Shown here piece after piece: positions 51,535 to 63,072 of a stretch of 64,000 bases of DNA. The translations under genes and the position numbers were made by a program. The stretch is taken from NCBI GenBank assembly GCA_018398815.1, contig CM031616.1, positions 65,219,373 to 65,283,372 of the forward strand, read 5' to 3'. The notes under the pieces were generated by a model that made no database searches, was not told where the DNA came from, and was given only the letters and a program-made list of their open reading frames with translations. Position 1 is the stretch's first letter, and every line of letters begins with the position of its first letter. The DNA is from Conus ventricosus. Lineage: Eukaryota > Mollusca > Gastropoda > Neogastropoda > Conidae.

Positions 51535-52659
51535 TGAAGGGCTCTGGCTGTCTCTCTCTCGTTTCGCAGAGTACCTGTTTAGTGTTGTCTGTTTGTATAT
51601 GTTTAGTCAGTTCGTCGTGTTTGTTCGTGGTGGTTGGCTGGTGACTCTAGAGTGAAGGGAGTCTTTTTGGGGGCCTGAGGGAACATCCGGCGTGACTCGG
51701 GGTCGAGGTGAGACCAGGAGGAGTCGACCGCTTCCGGACCTCCTTCCGCCGGTACCTCACGCAGGTAACGGCCGTAAGTCTTGCCCTTCTGTTGCCGCTC
51801 AGTCTTCCATTCCTGTGTTGTATTTAGCCAGTTCTTGTTTTTTTTCTCTCTACCAGTTGTTGAGTACAGGGGGTTGTATCGGACGCTAGTGTTTTTTTTT
51901 TCTCTCTCCGGATCCCGTCTGCTAGGTTTTTGTTTGTTTTTTTTTTTCGGCCAGCCCCACCGCACTGTGCTCGTGCTGTAGAGCGCGGTGTTGCCAGAGG
52001 GGGGGCAGCCGGACATAGTTTTTGTTTTGTTTTTTTTTTTCGGTGAGCCCCCCCGCACTGTTGCTCGTGCTGTAGAGCGCGGTGTTGCCAGAGTGGGAGC
52101 AGCCGGAACTTGTCCGCACACACGCACACACACACATACACACATATACACATGCCCCTAAAAATATTTGTTTTTTTTTCTCTAGTGGAATTGTTTTTCC
52201 CCTGTATTTGGAAAACTGTAGGATATTGTTGTCATGGCGACGTCCGGCGCTGGTGGTGTGGCGACGCGTGCGTCGAAGAAGAAGGGTATTCAAAATTTTT
52301 ACTGTAGTCCCTACTATTAGTACCAGTACTTCGACTACGGTAACTTCAAACCTATTCCAGTGCTGTAGCAGGTAGTCCAGTGAGTACTTTACTACCTCTT
52401 CGCTGGGGGTCTCCCTGTCGAGACCCCGACTGGCACTTCCGCTCGGAAGCGTCAGAGTATAGCGAAGCAACTGTGGGCTTCTGTTGAGTCGCAGAGACCG
52501 AAACCTTCTCCTCTCCGGGCTTCCCCTCGTAAGGGGCATGCCCCAGAAGACTTTCCTTATGGAAAGTCGAGACCCAAGGGACGGTCAGACGGATCATCCT
52601 CCCGGGTCGGGAGTGGTGAACCCCGCTCAGGAATATCACCTCTGTCCTTCTGTTTCTGG

Positions 52660-52935
52660 AGGGGCAGCGTAGTGAAGAGGCTGCTAGGCAGGAAGCTCTG
52701 CGTAGGGAAGAGGCTGCTAGGCAGGAAGCCCTGCGTAGGGAAGAACGTAGGAAGAGGCAAGGCTCCGTAGGGAAGAGCTAGGTAGGATGGAGGCTCTGCG
52801 TAAGAGGAGACTGACAGACAGGAGGTTATGCATAAGGAAGAGGCTATTCAGCGTAGGAAGAGGCTGATCAGCGTAGGAGGAGGCTGCCCTCCGTAGGAAG
52901 AACTAGACGGGATGGAGGCTCTGCGTAGGGAGGAG
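52660..52935 (+). repeat. Degenerate Arg/Glu-rich coding repeats at the start of gag
   Basis: Imperfect copies of about 30 bases around GAAGAGGCTGCTAGGCAGGA and CTGCGTAGG encode units like REEAARQEALR, a likely coiled coil. Frames drift between units. Confidence 0.6.
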
Positions 52936-52984
52936 ATGGAACAACTTCTTCGCGGCCTCCCGCTTCTGTAAACCCAGGGGGTTA

Positions 52985-53670
52985 ATCACCAGGCAGGTGA
53001 TAGAGTTAGGGGCCCAAAGTTAAAGCTTCCAGAGTTCAGACCTAGTGAGGACATTGATATGTTCTTAGAGCATTTCGACAAGGTTGCTTGTTCATACCAA
53101 TTGTCTGAGGAGCAAAAGGCTATGCACCTTTTTTCTGGATTATCTGGTGCTGCAAGGGAGTGTGTGCTCACTCTAAATGAAGGTGCGTCTTATGCAGACA
53201 TGCAGTTGGCTCTGCGTAAGCGTTTCCACCTTACCCCAGAGACCTACAGGAGGAAGTTTAGGTCCATGAAGAAGAATAATGATGAGACCTTCTGCAGTTT
53301 GGTGATAGGCTGCGCAAGACGCTAGGGACTGGCGTCAGTTAGCAAGTTGGAGCTGGTGGATCTGATCCTCATTGAACAGCTCACCAACACTGTGTCCCCA
53401 GAGTTGAGGATCCGGATAGGTGAGACAGCACCTCAGGATTTCGCGGCTGCGATTCACACAGCTGAGGTGTTTGCTGAAGCTCGCAGGCTTATGGGCATCG
53501 CCCAGATACGGAGAGGGAAGCCCTCCACAGGATTTAATAGCAATAAGGTGCCGACAACTGCTAGTGGGGTGAACAAGGCAGCAGTTCATCGGGGATTTCA
53601 GCACCTCGATTTGTTTTCTTGTGGTCGTCCTGGCCACATTAGGAAAGATTGTCCTAAAAGCCGCTGGTAG
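52985..53670 (+). pseudogene. gag: capsid and zinc-knuckle region, frameshifted
   Basis: Capsid-like segment (MFLEHFDKVACSYQLSEEQK; LFSGLSGAARECVLTL; LRKRFHLTPETYRRKF) followed, after a 1-base shift near 53,305-53,345, by a second segment to a zinc knuckle FSCGRPGHIRKDCPK. The first Cys of the CCHC knuckle appears as Leu (TTG at about 53,612), so the knuckle may be damaged. This is the expected position and order for Ty3/gypsy gag. Confidence 0.82.
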
Positions 53671-53672
53671 TC

Positions 53673-54070
53673 ATGGGGCAGTCCTTTCCCAGCATCCTCG
53701 TGCCTCGGCTAACGTGGGGTCCATCCAAGCTTCTGGTGGTACAGAGTGTCCAGTGTTTCTTTCTGTTGTTGGTTCATCCTTGGTCGACACCATCAGGATT
53801 CGGGAGCATCAACACCTTTGTGGATAAGGATTTAGTTTCCCCTAAGGCCGGCGGGGCGCCAGTTACGATTGTGCGGGTTGGAGCTGGTTTTACCTCCACC
53901 CGTCCTTCTGTACTTATTCCTATCTCCACCCCCTACTTCTGTGGCGAAGTATGGGCCATCGCGGTGGAGCGACCTCTGTATTCCCTTATCAGAGGGAATA
54001 CTATCACCTTCGCAGACGGACGCAGTCAGTCCGTGTCTACGGATTTGCCCGTACAGGCGTGTGTGGGAGT
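53673..54070 (+). pseudogene. Retroviral-type aspartic protease, frameshifted
   Basis: DSGAS catalytic motif at 53,797-53,811 in one frame and the following segment (FVDKDLVSPKAGG; VLIPISTPYFCGEVWAIAVE) in another. It lies between gag and the integrase part. Confidence 0.7.
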
Positions 54071-54751
54071 CACCACACGCGCCAAAGCTGAGAAGCAGGA
54101 ACAGGAATTACGTCCCGTTCTTCAGCCGATCTCTAACGAGGTTTTGGCAAGGGCCGATCCTGCTAGCATTATCCGTCTTCAGGCCAGGGACTTGGATGTC
54201 CAACGCCTACGACAACTTGTGGATCGTCCCGCTCAGTCGGCCCGACCCCGCCAAGGTGAGCTTCAAGCTCCACAAGGGATCCTCTTCAGGGTTTTCACTC
54301 AGGCAGATCGTGTGGCCAAACAGCTTGTTGTTCCCCAAAGCTTGAGAGAGTCTGTCCTCCGGCAGGCCCACGATTCCCCCATGGCAGTCATATGGCTCCA
54401 AGCGGACTCTCGAGCGAGTTAGGCAGGGTTTCTTCTGGCCAGGGATGAACTCGCAGGGTTAGGCAGTACTGCCGCAGTTGCGATGTCTGCCAACGGACAA
54501 ACGCCTAAGGGTCGCTTGAAGCGTGTTCCCTTAGGGTCAGTGCCTCTGGGTTTGGGGAGCCATCAGCAAGGTCGGTGTCGACCTGGTGGACCCATTAATC
54601 CTCCATCCGATCGCGGTCACCGCTACACTTCGGTAGTGGTAGAATCTGCGAGTCGATACCCAGAGGCTGTCCCGCTTAGGACTATCGATGCCCCTACTGT
54701 TGCTGATCTCTCAGGCAGATTTGGACGCGCACTGGCGTGCCCAAGAAGAAG
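54070..54751 (+). pseudogene. Integrase N-terminal part (H2C2 zinc region and core start)
   Basis: After a linker with VTTRAKAEKQ comes DVQRLRQLVD, RVAKQLVVPQSLRESVLRQA and HDSPMA, the lead-in to the HHCC finger. Then, in changing frames, NAKGRLKRVPL-like and PINPPSDRGHRYTSVVVESA SRYPEA-like sequence of the rve core follows. It stops at a junction near 54,743-54,751, where the frame continues straight into RNase H sequence. Confidence 0.78.
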
Positions 54752-54930
54752 TACGGCCGGAAGTTTGTACTGGAGAGCGATCATCATCCTCTCCAGTGCC
54801 TGGACCGATCCGGCCAGTCAGTCATCGACTCATGAGTTAGGCATGGAACTGCAGAGTCATGCGTTCACTTTCCGTCATATCAAGGTTCCGTAATACGGAT
54901 GCTGACTATCTTAGCCGAGCTCCGTAGTTA
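54745..54930 (+). pseudogene. RNase H C-terminal end, after integrase
   Basis: KYGRKFVLESDHHPLQCLDR is followed, after frame breaks, by a block near 54,855-54,920 with FRHIK and DYLSRAP-like sequence, the usual end of the RT/RNase H part of gypsy pol. Its position 3' of integrase fits the Gmr1-type order. Confidence 0.78.
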
Positions 54931-55281
54931 GCACATTGGGAAATCAGTCAGAGGGACACCTCCCCTCAACCAGGGTTATAAACCCCTTTGGTCTCTGTAT
55001 CAGGTGTAGTGACAGTTGTCACTTCATGAGGTTAAACGGTAGTGAATCACCAATGGTTCGGATTGTTACTTTCATGGGTTGGAAGGGTTTTCTTATTGTT
55101 TGATAAATGTAGTATTATGTATTTCCCCGTGTGATTCTATCGTGGAATGTTTGTAAATTTGGGTTCATCGTACTCTGTCGATCAGAGAGTTGGGTCGGTC
55201 CCATTGTTGTGAAGTTGCACATGCGACAAGGTTCAAAGGAGCACTGTATCTCAGAGAAACAGATGCTTTTAGAAGGGGGTT

Positions 55282-57405
55282 TGTCACGAGTTTGTCACGA
55301 GGCCTACGACGTTCGACCCACCTAGGGTGGCGGAATTACTTATTGTTTATTGTCGTTGCTGTTGTCGTGTATCCGTCCCTTAGGGTGGCTTGTGGTGCAG
55401 TTGCACCTTGGTGTGGTTCAGCTCAACTTCGGTTTGCTTTCTCTCTCTCTCTCTCTAATTCCACCGCCCGTGCTATATCATCCTGCAAGTTCACGGTGGC
55501 CGGTACCTTTCTCTCGAACGTTCTGTCTATCGGCCTCTCGCCTGTCTTTTTACCTGTCGCACGTGCTTCGTTTCTTTTAGTTTGAAGTATGCTCACTCTG
55601 TGACGCAGCATGCATGTTGGCCGCCATTGCTGAGGAGGTTAGCTCTTCACTCGAGCGGAAGATGTCTCTGGGGGCGCCTGCTCCAGTCCTGGTTCTTTAC
55701 CTTATCGTCGAGAGTACAGTCAGTACTTTTCAATTCCTGCAGTCGGCCTGTAGGAGAGGGACATCATTTCTTCTGTTTCCGCATCTTCGCCTCTGTCCTC
55801 TCGACTGGACAGAGGGTAGAGAGAGTCCTTTGACCCGCCTCTTCGGGGTCACCCACGGTAGCTGGTAAGCATCAGTTTCGTGTCTGTTTGTTTGATTTGT
55901 CGTTGTTAGCCGGCTTAGTCTTCGCTTTTGCGCAATTTTCTTTTGTTTCGAAATTGTAAGAGAAATATTGTGTGAGACCTTTTCTCTGGTTAATTCCATC
56001 TTTAACCTGGCCATTCTAAATTATTTCCAAAATTCTTTCTCCCGTTTATGTATCTGGTGATGCGGTAGTCGGTGGGAAGGGAGAGAACCTGGTGATTCAG
56101 GGTTGGAACTTGCTTGGTCTCGCTCGTCCGCCCCTGTCACATTCGCCGGACTTTTTATCCTTCGGCCACCGTCTGTTGTGTGTGCAAGGAGAGCGAGTTT
56201 TATGTTCACGAGCGTGCGTGCGCATGATTTGTCGTTCGGATGCGTAGTTGGAGATTTGTGTTATTTTGAAATGTGTTATAAAATGTGACAGTTGTGCCAT
56301 TGGATTATTATTTGCAAATGTGGTGGCAGTTATTAAGCGATGGTCGCTGTGTTGATTTATTTCCTAAGGAAGGAAAACGTTAAGCGTGAGTGAGAGAAGG
56401 GTGAAGATAATTCATATTTGTTTTATAACCTGTTGATTTAATGCAGTCTTTTACCTGCATCGTGTGAGAGACTTGATTCAATGGTTTACTGTGTCGTTGA
56501 ATACACTTCCCCTCGCCCATCATGCGAGTGGCTAAGACTTGACAGCAATGGTCAGACGGTACTGACGGCAGGGTTCCAGTACCCTTCTTCCTTCCTCCTT
56601 CCTTCTTCTTTTCCTCCTCTCCGACTCTCCTCCCAGCTACGTTCCTCCCCCCCTCCCGGGGCTTCACCTGAGCACGAACTGGATGGTGCCACGTCTGGTC
56701 GAGGCCACGTTCTGGCTGAGACCACGGACGGATGGTGCCACGCGCTGGTCGAGGCCACGCCTTGGTCGGGACCGTGGACTGCTAGAAGAGCCCGCCGTCT
56801 TGACTGGCCGGCTGGACCCCCGTCCAGGACCTCCAGTAACAGCTACGTCCCCCCCCCCCCCCCCCCGGGACAACACGCTCTTTTACTGCCCTTGGGGGTC
56901 GAGGGTGTCGGCTTTGGGCGACTCCTGCGAGAACCAACCCGGCTCGGAGCACCTAGTGCGACAGGGTGCTCCCTGCGGACTTGAAAAGGGGCAGGATGTG
57001 GACGCACTCCGTGGTGTGAGAAAGGGTCAATTTCTGGAAATATTTCTTTATAATTGTGTACATGTCATATGGCTGGAATGCTGTAATTGTGATTGTGTAC
57101 GTCGTATGGTGGAATATTTATTTATAATCGTGCATGTTGTGGTGTGGGAGTGCTTGATTGCGATTGTGCATGTTGTGTGCGTTGGAGTGCTTGATCGTGA
57201 TTGTGCATGTTGTGTGCGTTGGAGTGCTTTATTGTGATCGTGCATGGTGCGGTGTTGGAATGTTTATTTTGCTGGTGTGAATAAATGGGGTTTGTATCGT
57301 AATCTTTATTGTTGGTCTCTTGCGGAGCGTGTGAGGTCAGTCACTCCCTTCACTCCCACCTAGACCGATCCTGTCAGGGCAGACCTCCAGGGGTCGGTCG
57401 TGACA
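55282..57405 (+). repeat. 3' LTR, 2.1 kb
   Basis: Colinear with the 5' LTR. By eye most differences are 1-base indels, many in homopolymers. Confidence 0.93.
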
Positions 57406-57410
57406 CTAAG

Positions 57411-57866
57411 ATAGGGGAGGGGGTGGGGGGTGGGGGCATCACACAACATTCTCATATTCTGAACTAGTCAAACTGATAATTCAGTTCACGGAACTTGTAC
57501 ATTTTTATTTTTAAACTGGATAAAACGAGTGATCATGCCAGCTACTTTATTTGCCTTTTTAACTGCAGCAGTCAAATCATGTTCAAACTCAAAGGTTAGA
57601 GTTTAATCCATCAAACACCAATGCGGATATTTGATCGAAAGTGATTTGATCCAGTTCTTGTTTTCAACTGTAAATCACTAAATGTGATACACTATAGTGG
57701 TTAACTTTTTCAGACTTTCTCCACATAAATGAATAGGACGATAAAGTGTCAATCCAACTTCTGGTTTAATATTGGGCAATTTAGAATCTGATTTCTTCTG
57801 ACATGTTTTTTTTAAAAAGTTATATTGATAAACTATTTATGTGCTTTCTTTTGTATGTATGCATGT

Positions 57867-57910
<44 letters not shown>

Positions 57911-58145
57911 GCGCGCGCGCACCATTTAAATCTACTGTGTAGCTTATCAAAATGAATATGATATATCTGTAGAATTGCAACGAGTTCCATCGACCAAAGA
58001 ATCTTCATGAAATATTATTATATTACAATCTTCATTCTGAGTAACAAAATGTAAGCCTACCCATCTAACTTTTAGTGTCAGCAGAGTTTCGAACTCAGAG
58101 TACTTCATTCATCGTTATTACTTATCATTATCACGCTTATGTAAA
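57411..58145. other. Non-coding stretch with a CA repeat
   Basis: (CA)n then (CG)n at 57,868-57,920. No gene is seen. Confidence 0.65.
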
Positions 58146-58203
58146 CTTCTTCTTCTTCCTAAAATACTGGTTCACTCAAAAACGAGTAGGTCACCAGCGC
58201 GCA
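58146..58203 (-). mobile_element. 3' end of a LINE, minus strand
   Basis: Complement of the last 57 bases of the LINE copy at 60.93-61.59 kb (GCGCTGGTGACCT..CGTTTTTGAGTGAACC), with the same AAG tail. Confidence 0.8.
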
Positions 58204-58400
58204 ACAAGAACAATTACACAACAGTCGAGCAAAATTGTTTAAGTCTATTTAATTAATCTGTTTTTTTTCTTCTTTTTTTTTTTTTGTCGACAAGGCCAGA
58301 CTTCTTCGAACCGGTTCTATAAGTCAGTTGCATATTATCAAACCATTATAAATCAAACAAGGGTGGCATCATGTAAATGTCCCTGTCTGCAAGAACTCAC

Positions 58401-58475
58401 CTGAACATGCAACCGAAGGCGAATACAGAGGGCAGGCTATAACATGTGAGCCATTCAAACTTCGCGAACGTTCAA
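58401..58475 (-). other. DNAAF1: Probable non-coding first exon of DNAAF1
   Basis: Ends at a consensus donor (TTCAG|GTGAGTTC). If spliced to the acceptor at 45,119 it makes a leader with a 20-codon upstream frame starting at 58,408 that ends just past the main ATG, in another frame. The TSS is not visible. It fits a short leader reading away from the plus-strand gene, but only RNA data can confirm it. Confidence 0.45.
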
Positions 58476-58510
58476 AACAGTCAATATGGCGTCCGTTGCC
58501 AAGTTACAAG
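58412..58510. promoter_or_regulatory. Candidate divergent promoter with X-box-like site
   Basis: The interval between the putative DNAAF1 leader and the plus-strand ATG at 58,486. The sequence GTTGCC-A-AGTTAC at 58,495-58,507 matches the RFX X-box (GTNRCC N RGYAAC) except for one base. RFX factors control ciliary genes in animals, so the site would suit DNAAF1. Confidence 0.4.
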
Positions 58511-58555
58511 CAAAATACTTCCAAACAGTTCCAGCAAAAAGTTGCATCGGAACAA
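58486..58555 (+). CDS. First coding exon of an unidentified plus-strand gene
   Basis: ATG in good context (TCAATATGG) starts MASVAKLQAKYFQTVPAKSC then IGT, and reaches a donor at 58,556 (GGAACAA|GTATGT). The exon would be 70 bases, phase 1. It lies head-to-head with the putative DNAAF1 leader. I could not find a second exon in the remaining 5.4 kb and do not recognise the protein. Confidence 0.4.
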
Positions 58556-59330
58556 GTATGTTGAATCATGTGCTTTCTTTTTTTTAACCAATTTCAGACG
58601 AGAAAGTGTGGTATAAAAATACAGTCGTATTCCAGCTTTCTTCTTCTATGTTTCTTTTGATTATTTGTCGATCAGACTTTGATGTCGACCGTGATTGAAT
58701 TATTTTGTGGTTGTTTGAAACCAAAATTCGGGACTAGAATCTAGACGAAGTCCGAACTTAACGGAAAGTTCCACCAAATTCGACGATTTTCCAATTTATA
58801 ATTTATGTATTTATTTAGTAAGCAGAGCCTGTTTATATATACACACACACACACTGCACGGGATATATAATTTGTCGTGAGGATTTAAATGACGTTGTGG
58901 GCGTGTTTTGCCGTAAGTTGCACCGAGACCTTTTCGTGCGTGTGCGCGTTTAATCTTTTCAAGACTTTGCGGTGGGGTGGTGGAGGGAGGGGGGAGGGGG
59001 GGGGGGGGGGAGGGGGAAAGAGAGAAGGAATGGACAGTGTTGTATTTTTAATTGGGATGAACATGTTAGGCAGCTAACTCCACCACCCCCCTTCTTTTCC
59101 CTGTTTCCCAATCCCTCTGTGAGAGTAAGAAATCTTCCTCTTCTCCCCCCCCCCCCCCCTCCTCCACCCCCAATTGCTCAAAGAAAACAGACACGAACAT
59201 GCGCACATAGAGACCTGGGGGGGAGGGCACAGGCAGGGGGAGGAGAGAAAGAGGGAGAACATGTTCAACTGCATAGAATAGTATGTGATTGCTTATGAGC
59301 ATTAAGTGATGCTAAGATAGAGAGAGAGAG
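58556..59330. other. Non-coding stretch with G- and C-runs
   Basis: Long G-rich runs at 58,975-59,025 and a C-run at about 59,145-59,160. Frames here are low-complexity. Confidence 0.6.
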
Positions 59331-60664
59331 GGGTCCCCCTCCCCTGCCTCCCCATCCCCGCACGCCTCACGTACACACCCAGCCCAATCTCCCATCCGAC
59401 CTTCTTCCTGTGTGTGTGTTGTAAATAACATCTTGATCACACATTTAGCATCTCTTCAGTGTATGTGTTATGCGGTGGAAAAAGAGTCAACATGTTAATA
59501 ATATGGGTTTTCGAAGTGCAGGAAAACAACACAGACATGCAAAGTGTGCTCGCAAGCTGGGCTAATATACAAGTACACGCTGGGCTTTTTTAGCCTTGTG
59601 CTCCAGCCAATGGTGTCAGTGGGCATGTCGTTAGTGGTATCTCAAGCGGTTGATTCCAATTAATCAATGCCAGTTACCCAAATGTGGAGTGTTTACAGTG
59701 GGAAAGTTTGAGACTGAGCTAAGGTGGATGATGAAGATCACACCATTTTTTTTTTTGAATGGAAGAAATATCATGGAAACATTTCAAACTGACGCTGGGC
59801 CCAAATTTTCCAATAAAGAAAAATCCAATTATGAGGGGCAGCATTCATATACATAGATTATACACTGATTTTTTTTCTTTGAGTATAAGAGTTAGCAGTT
59901 GCTTAGGTACTTGCTAGTTTCAAGTAGTTGTGCATAACTGTCAGTAAATATGTGGAAACAAATAGTGAATGTTTTTTTTCTCCAAAATTAATATATCTCA
60001 TTAGTAGTAGGCCTCCATTGGTCATAGCTGACCATGGATAGAGTATATTCGACCTAAGATTTATATCTGCCTGGGCTGTCTGCTCGCCCCGAACAGCTTC
60101 GCCTGTGGCTGTAGAGACTGATACGAGAGTGGCAGTCTCTGTCACAATGGTCACATCTGTATGTTGACACTGGTTTGTTGGCTGTCATCCCCTTTCTGCA
60201 GGCTTGCTTTTCTGCTGCAGCAGCTGTCAGTTTGTTTTCGCCAATCTTGTTTATATATTGTCTTTTACTGTGAAAAGATTTTTTGTGGTGTTTTAATCAC
60301 AAAGGCAATACAGACTTTTGTGTCTTAATCATGTCATCCCTCAGACTCTGATCCAAGGCTTGGAAGTTGAAGGTTACAAGAATGTTGAACATAAATGCTG
60401 GTGTACTTGGAATATGACTGCTTCCTGAAACAAAGCTCTTTCGTCCTCAGGCAGTGCTGATATTAGTTTGGTAATGACGCTCATCTATTCTCTTTCTGCG
60501 TAGGAATATTATGCTCTAAATAATTGTGGTGTGTGTGTGTGTGTGAGTGAGTGACACAGACACTTTTACTAGTTTCAGTAAAAAAAAAAATTTTCAATGC
60601 TAATATGAATCATCACTGTTCTTGTTATAATTAGATATATATTGTGTAACAGTATTCTATGTTA
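59331..60664. other. No gene recognised
   Basis: Short frames only. A GT repeat lies at 60,530-60,552. If the plus-strand gene at 58,486 continues, this would be its first intron. Confidence 0.55.
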
Positions 60665-60674
60665 GTATCCTTTA

Positions 60675-60748
60675 ACGTGGTGACAGCCCTGATGTGGCCC
60701 TTTGCGGTCGGCTGGGCTATAAGCAACATTATCTTATCTTATCTTATG
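60675..60748 (+). mobile_element. 3' end of a short retroelement with TTATC tail
   Basis: ACGTGGTGACAGCCCTGATG, GGCCCTTTGCGGTCGGCTGG, then (CTTAT)n. Repeated at 61,945 on the same strand and at 44,725 on the other. Confidence 0.8.
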
Positions 60749-60927
60749 TTAGTATCCTTAGTCCCTAGAGGAACAAGGGCCAGATAGACACAAAAACAAA
60801 CCATCTCCTTGCTCATCTGTTACCCATGGGAATAAATCAATCAATCAGTATCTCCTTGCTTATCTGTTAACCATGGGAATAAATCAGTCAATATCTCCAT
60901 GCTTATGTTACCCATGGGAATAAATCA

Positions 60928-61585
60928 GTTTGTTGCTCAGTTTGGGATCCTTACCATCTAAAGGACATTGATAACCTCGAAAAGATTCAGAACAGAGCAG
61001 CACGGTTCGTAACAGGGAACCACATCAGAGAAAAGGGGAATACTAGGAAGAACATGAGGAAATTAGAATGGAAACCCTTAGAAAAGAGAAGAGCTTTTAT
61101 CAAACTTAACATCTTCTTCAAAGGCAGAGCTAAAGTAATTGATATTCCAATGGAACAACTAGTGTTGAATAAAAGTAGCACCAGGGATGGCAGTCAATGT
61201 TATACCATACCTGCATCAAATATTGACAGCCACTTACATTCTTTTTATCCCAGTTCTGTACGGCTGTGGAACTCGCTGCCGGGTGCCATCAAGATTGCCA
61301 CAAATGCAATCTCATTTAAAAAACAAATTGATACGACAGTTTTGAGATCTGCATATTGACGATTTTCTATTTTTACTTCCCCAGATATTTTACTGTTACC
61401 TGGGCCTGAATTTGGCCATTGCTTTTAACTTCTTGAATATCGAGTGCGACCCCTTGTTGCCAAATTTGCTCCAGGGGCCAACAGTCTGAGTCGCACTATT
61501 TTATGTTATTTTATTTTACTTTTTAACATGCGCGCTGGTGACCTCGTTTTTGAGTGAACCAGTATTTTAGGAAGAAGAAGAAGAA
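60928..61585 (+). mobile_element. 5'-truncated LINE, RT C-terminus and 3' UTR
   Basis: The open frame to 61,359 encodes the typical LINE C-terminus (SVWDPYHLKDIDNLEKIQNR AARFVT-like; LEWKPLEKRRAFIKLNIFFK; FYPSSVRLWNSLPGA). The 3' UTR ends GAGTGAACCAGTATTTTAGG plus AAG repeats. It is Jockey/CR1-like in style; the clade is not certain. Dead copy. Confidence 0.85.
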
Positions 61586-61944
61586 ATCGATCATATTAAT
61601 CAATATCTCCATGTATGTCAAACTACTTATTTACATAACTTGCGTGATTAACCTTTCTGATTTCAAAGGTATGAGGACCATACCATATTTCCATATGCTA
61701 AGAATGTAACCAGTGCTTCATTTAGTTATAAACTGGAGAAAATGAGTGATCATGCCAGCTATTGTTTGCCTTTTCAATTGCAACATTAAATTTTTGCCAA
61801 CCAAAACATCCCATATCCTTTACAGCTAGGTATCTTCAAGTCAAAAGATTTTATATGACGAGCATAATTGGGGTTATTTTTCACCAACATGAAGAATTTT
61901 GTGTTTATCACTGTTAAAGTTTATCTGTGGCTTTCTAGTTAAAT

Positions 61945-62014
61945 ACGTGGTGACAGCCCTGATGTGGCCCTTTGCGGTCGGCTGGGCTATAAGCAACATT
62001 ATCTTATCTTATCT
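61945..62014 (+). mobile_element. 3' end of a short retroelement with TTATC tail
   Basis: Nearly identical to the copy at 60,675-60,748. Confidence 0.8.
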
Positions 62015-62912
62015 CTTCTAGTTAAATTCAGCAGTTCATCTTTACTTTCTTGGAACATACTTTTTTTTTTTTCTCTTTTTTGTTTGTAAGTTATTCACTA
62101 GTACGTATTCTTGTCATTGGCTTTAAAAAATAAAAAAAAAAATTACAAAATATCAGGCTTACTATTGATGGAATAAACTGTGTTGATCCTAAGAGGCTGC
62201 CCTTAAGAATATAACCGACGGCCTTCCACAATGTTAGCAGATGGGCTTCCATTAATTGAAAAGTCCACTATCCACATAGGCACTTTCTTATCTGTACTTT
62301 CATGTTGCCCCCTTGACCTCCTCACATAACAAAATTGGGGAGTCATTGGGGCATCCCCCATTGAATCAGTTCACCTCGTTCTGCCAGTTCTGTCGTTTGT
62401 GTTGTCTCTGCAAATGTTTTCTTTGTCCACCATTGTGCCGTGTTGTGGTGTGTCATGGGTAGGTCAAATGCAGCAGAGCACATTTCTCGGCAGGCCGAAT
62501 TTTCTTGGGTTCAGAATGGCAGATAATGTGTGGCCTAAATGAATCGATCGTCAACATTCACACACACTCACAACAGCAGATAATGAAATATGCACAGACC
62601 ATCAGTGTTTTCACACACTCTCAAACATTATGCATGAAAGGAGAGATGGAATCTCCCAGAAAAAACAACTGCACTTTGAATTTCACAGGTGTGATGAATG
62701 TAGGTACATAGCTATATAAAGGTGGCAACCCATATCATCCACACTCAGATTTGCATCGCACCTCATTCACAGTCGCACTTGCATTGTACAATTGAAATAT
62801 TCAAGGCACCAGGGCATTGTTTTTCCCCCAATGATGGTTTATTGTGATTCCAAAGAGTGAAACAAACATGCTGTGTAGAACATCATTCTAAATGTACTCT
62901 TTTTGTCTGTTA
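62015..62912. other. No gene recognised
   Basis: Poly-T/poly-A tracts near 62,060 and 62,130; no element recognised. Confidence 0.6.
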
Positions 62913-63072
62913 GGCTGCGGCCATAGTAAACCAGGCTGTCCTGAGTTTTGACGGCCGTCTCTTTAGCCGGTAGAACGGGTCCGTCAAAGTGGCCATAGTA
63001 AACACGGCTTTCCGGAGTTTTGACGGCCGTCTCTTGCTGAGGTCAAGGGAAATGCGAGTCGTCATTATCAAA

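Larger units (their letters stand above)
49368..57405 (+). mobile_element. Ty3/gypsy LTR retrotransposon (Gmr1-like order), internally deleted
   Basis: 8.04 kb with 2.1-kb LTRs (49,368-51,512 and 55,282-57,405), both TGTCACGAG...CGTGACA, and target duplicate CTAAG at 49,363-49,367 and 57,406-57,410. A tRNA-Pro PBS and an AGAAGGGGG polypurine tract are present. The internal region has gag, protease, part of integrase and then the RNase H end. Integrase upstream of RT/RNase H is the unusual order of the Gmr1 clade. RT and most of integrase are deleted. Many single-base differences in homopolymers separate the LTRs. Confidence 0.9.

Noticed and set aside
51603..52539. Long minus frames (182 and 205 codons) in the second LTR element
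   Set aside because: They are antisense to the leader and gag region and are compositionally driven by T-runs and repeats.
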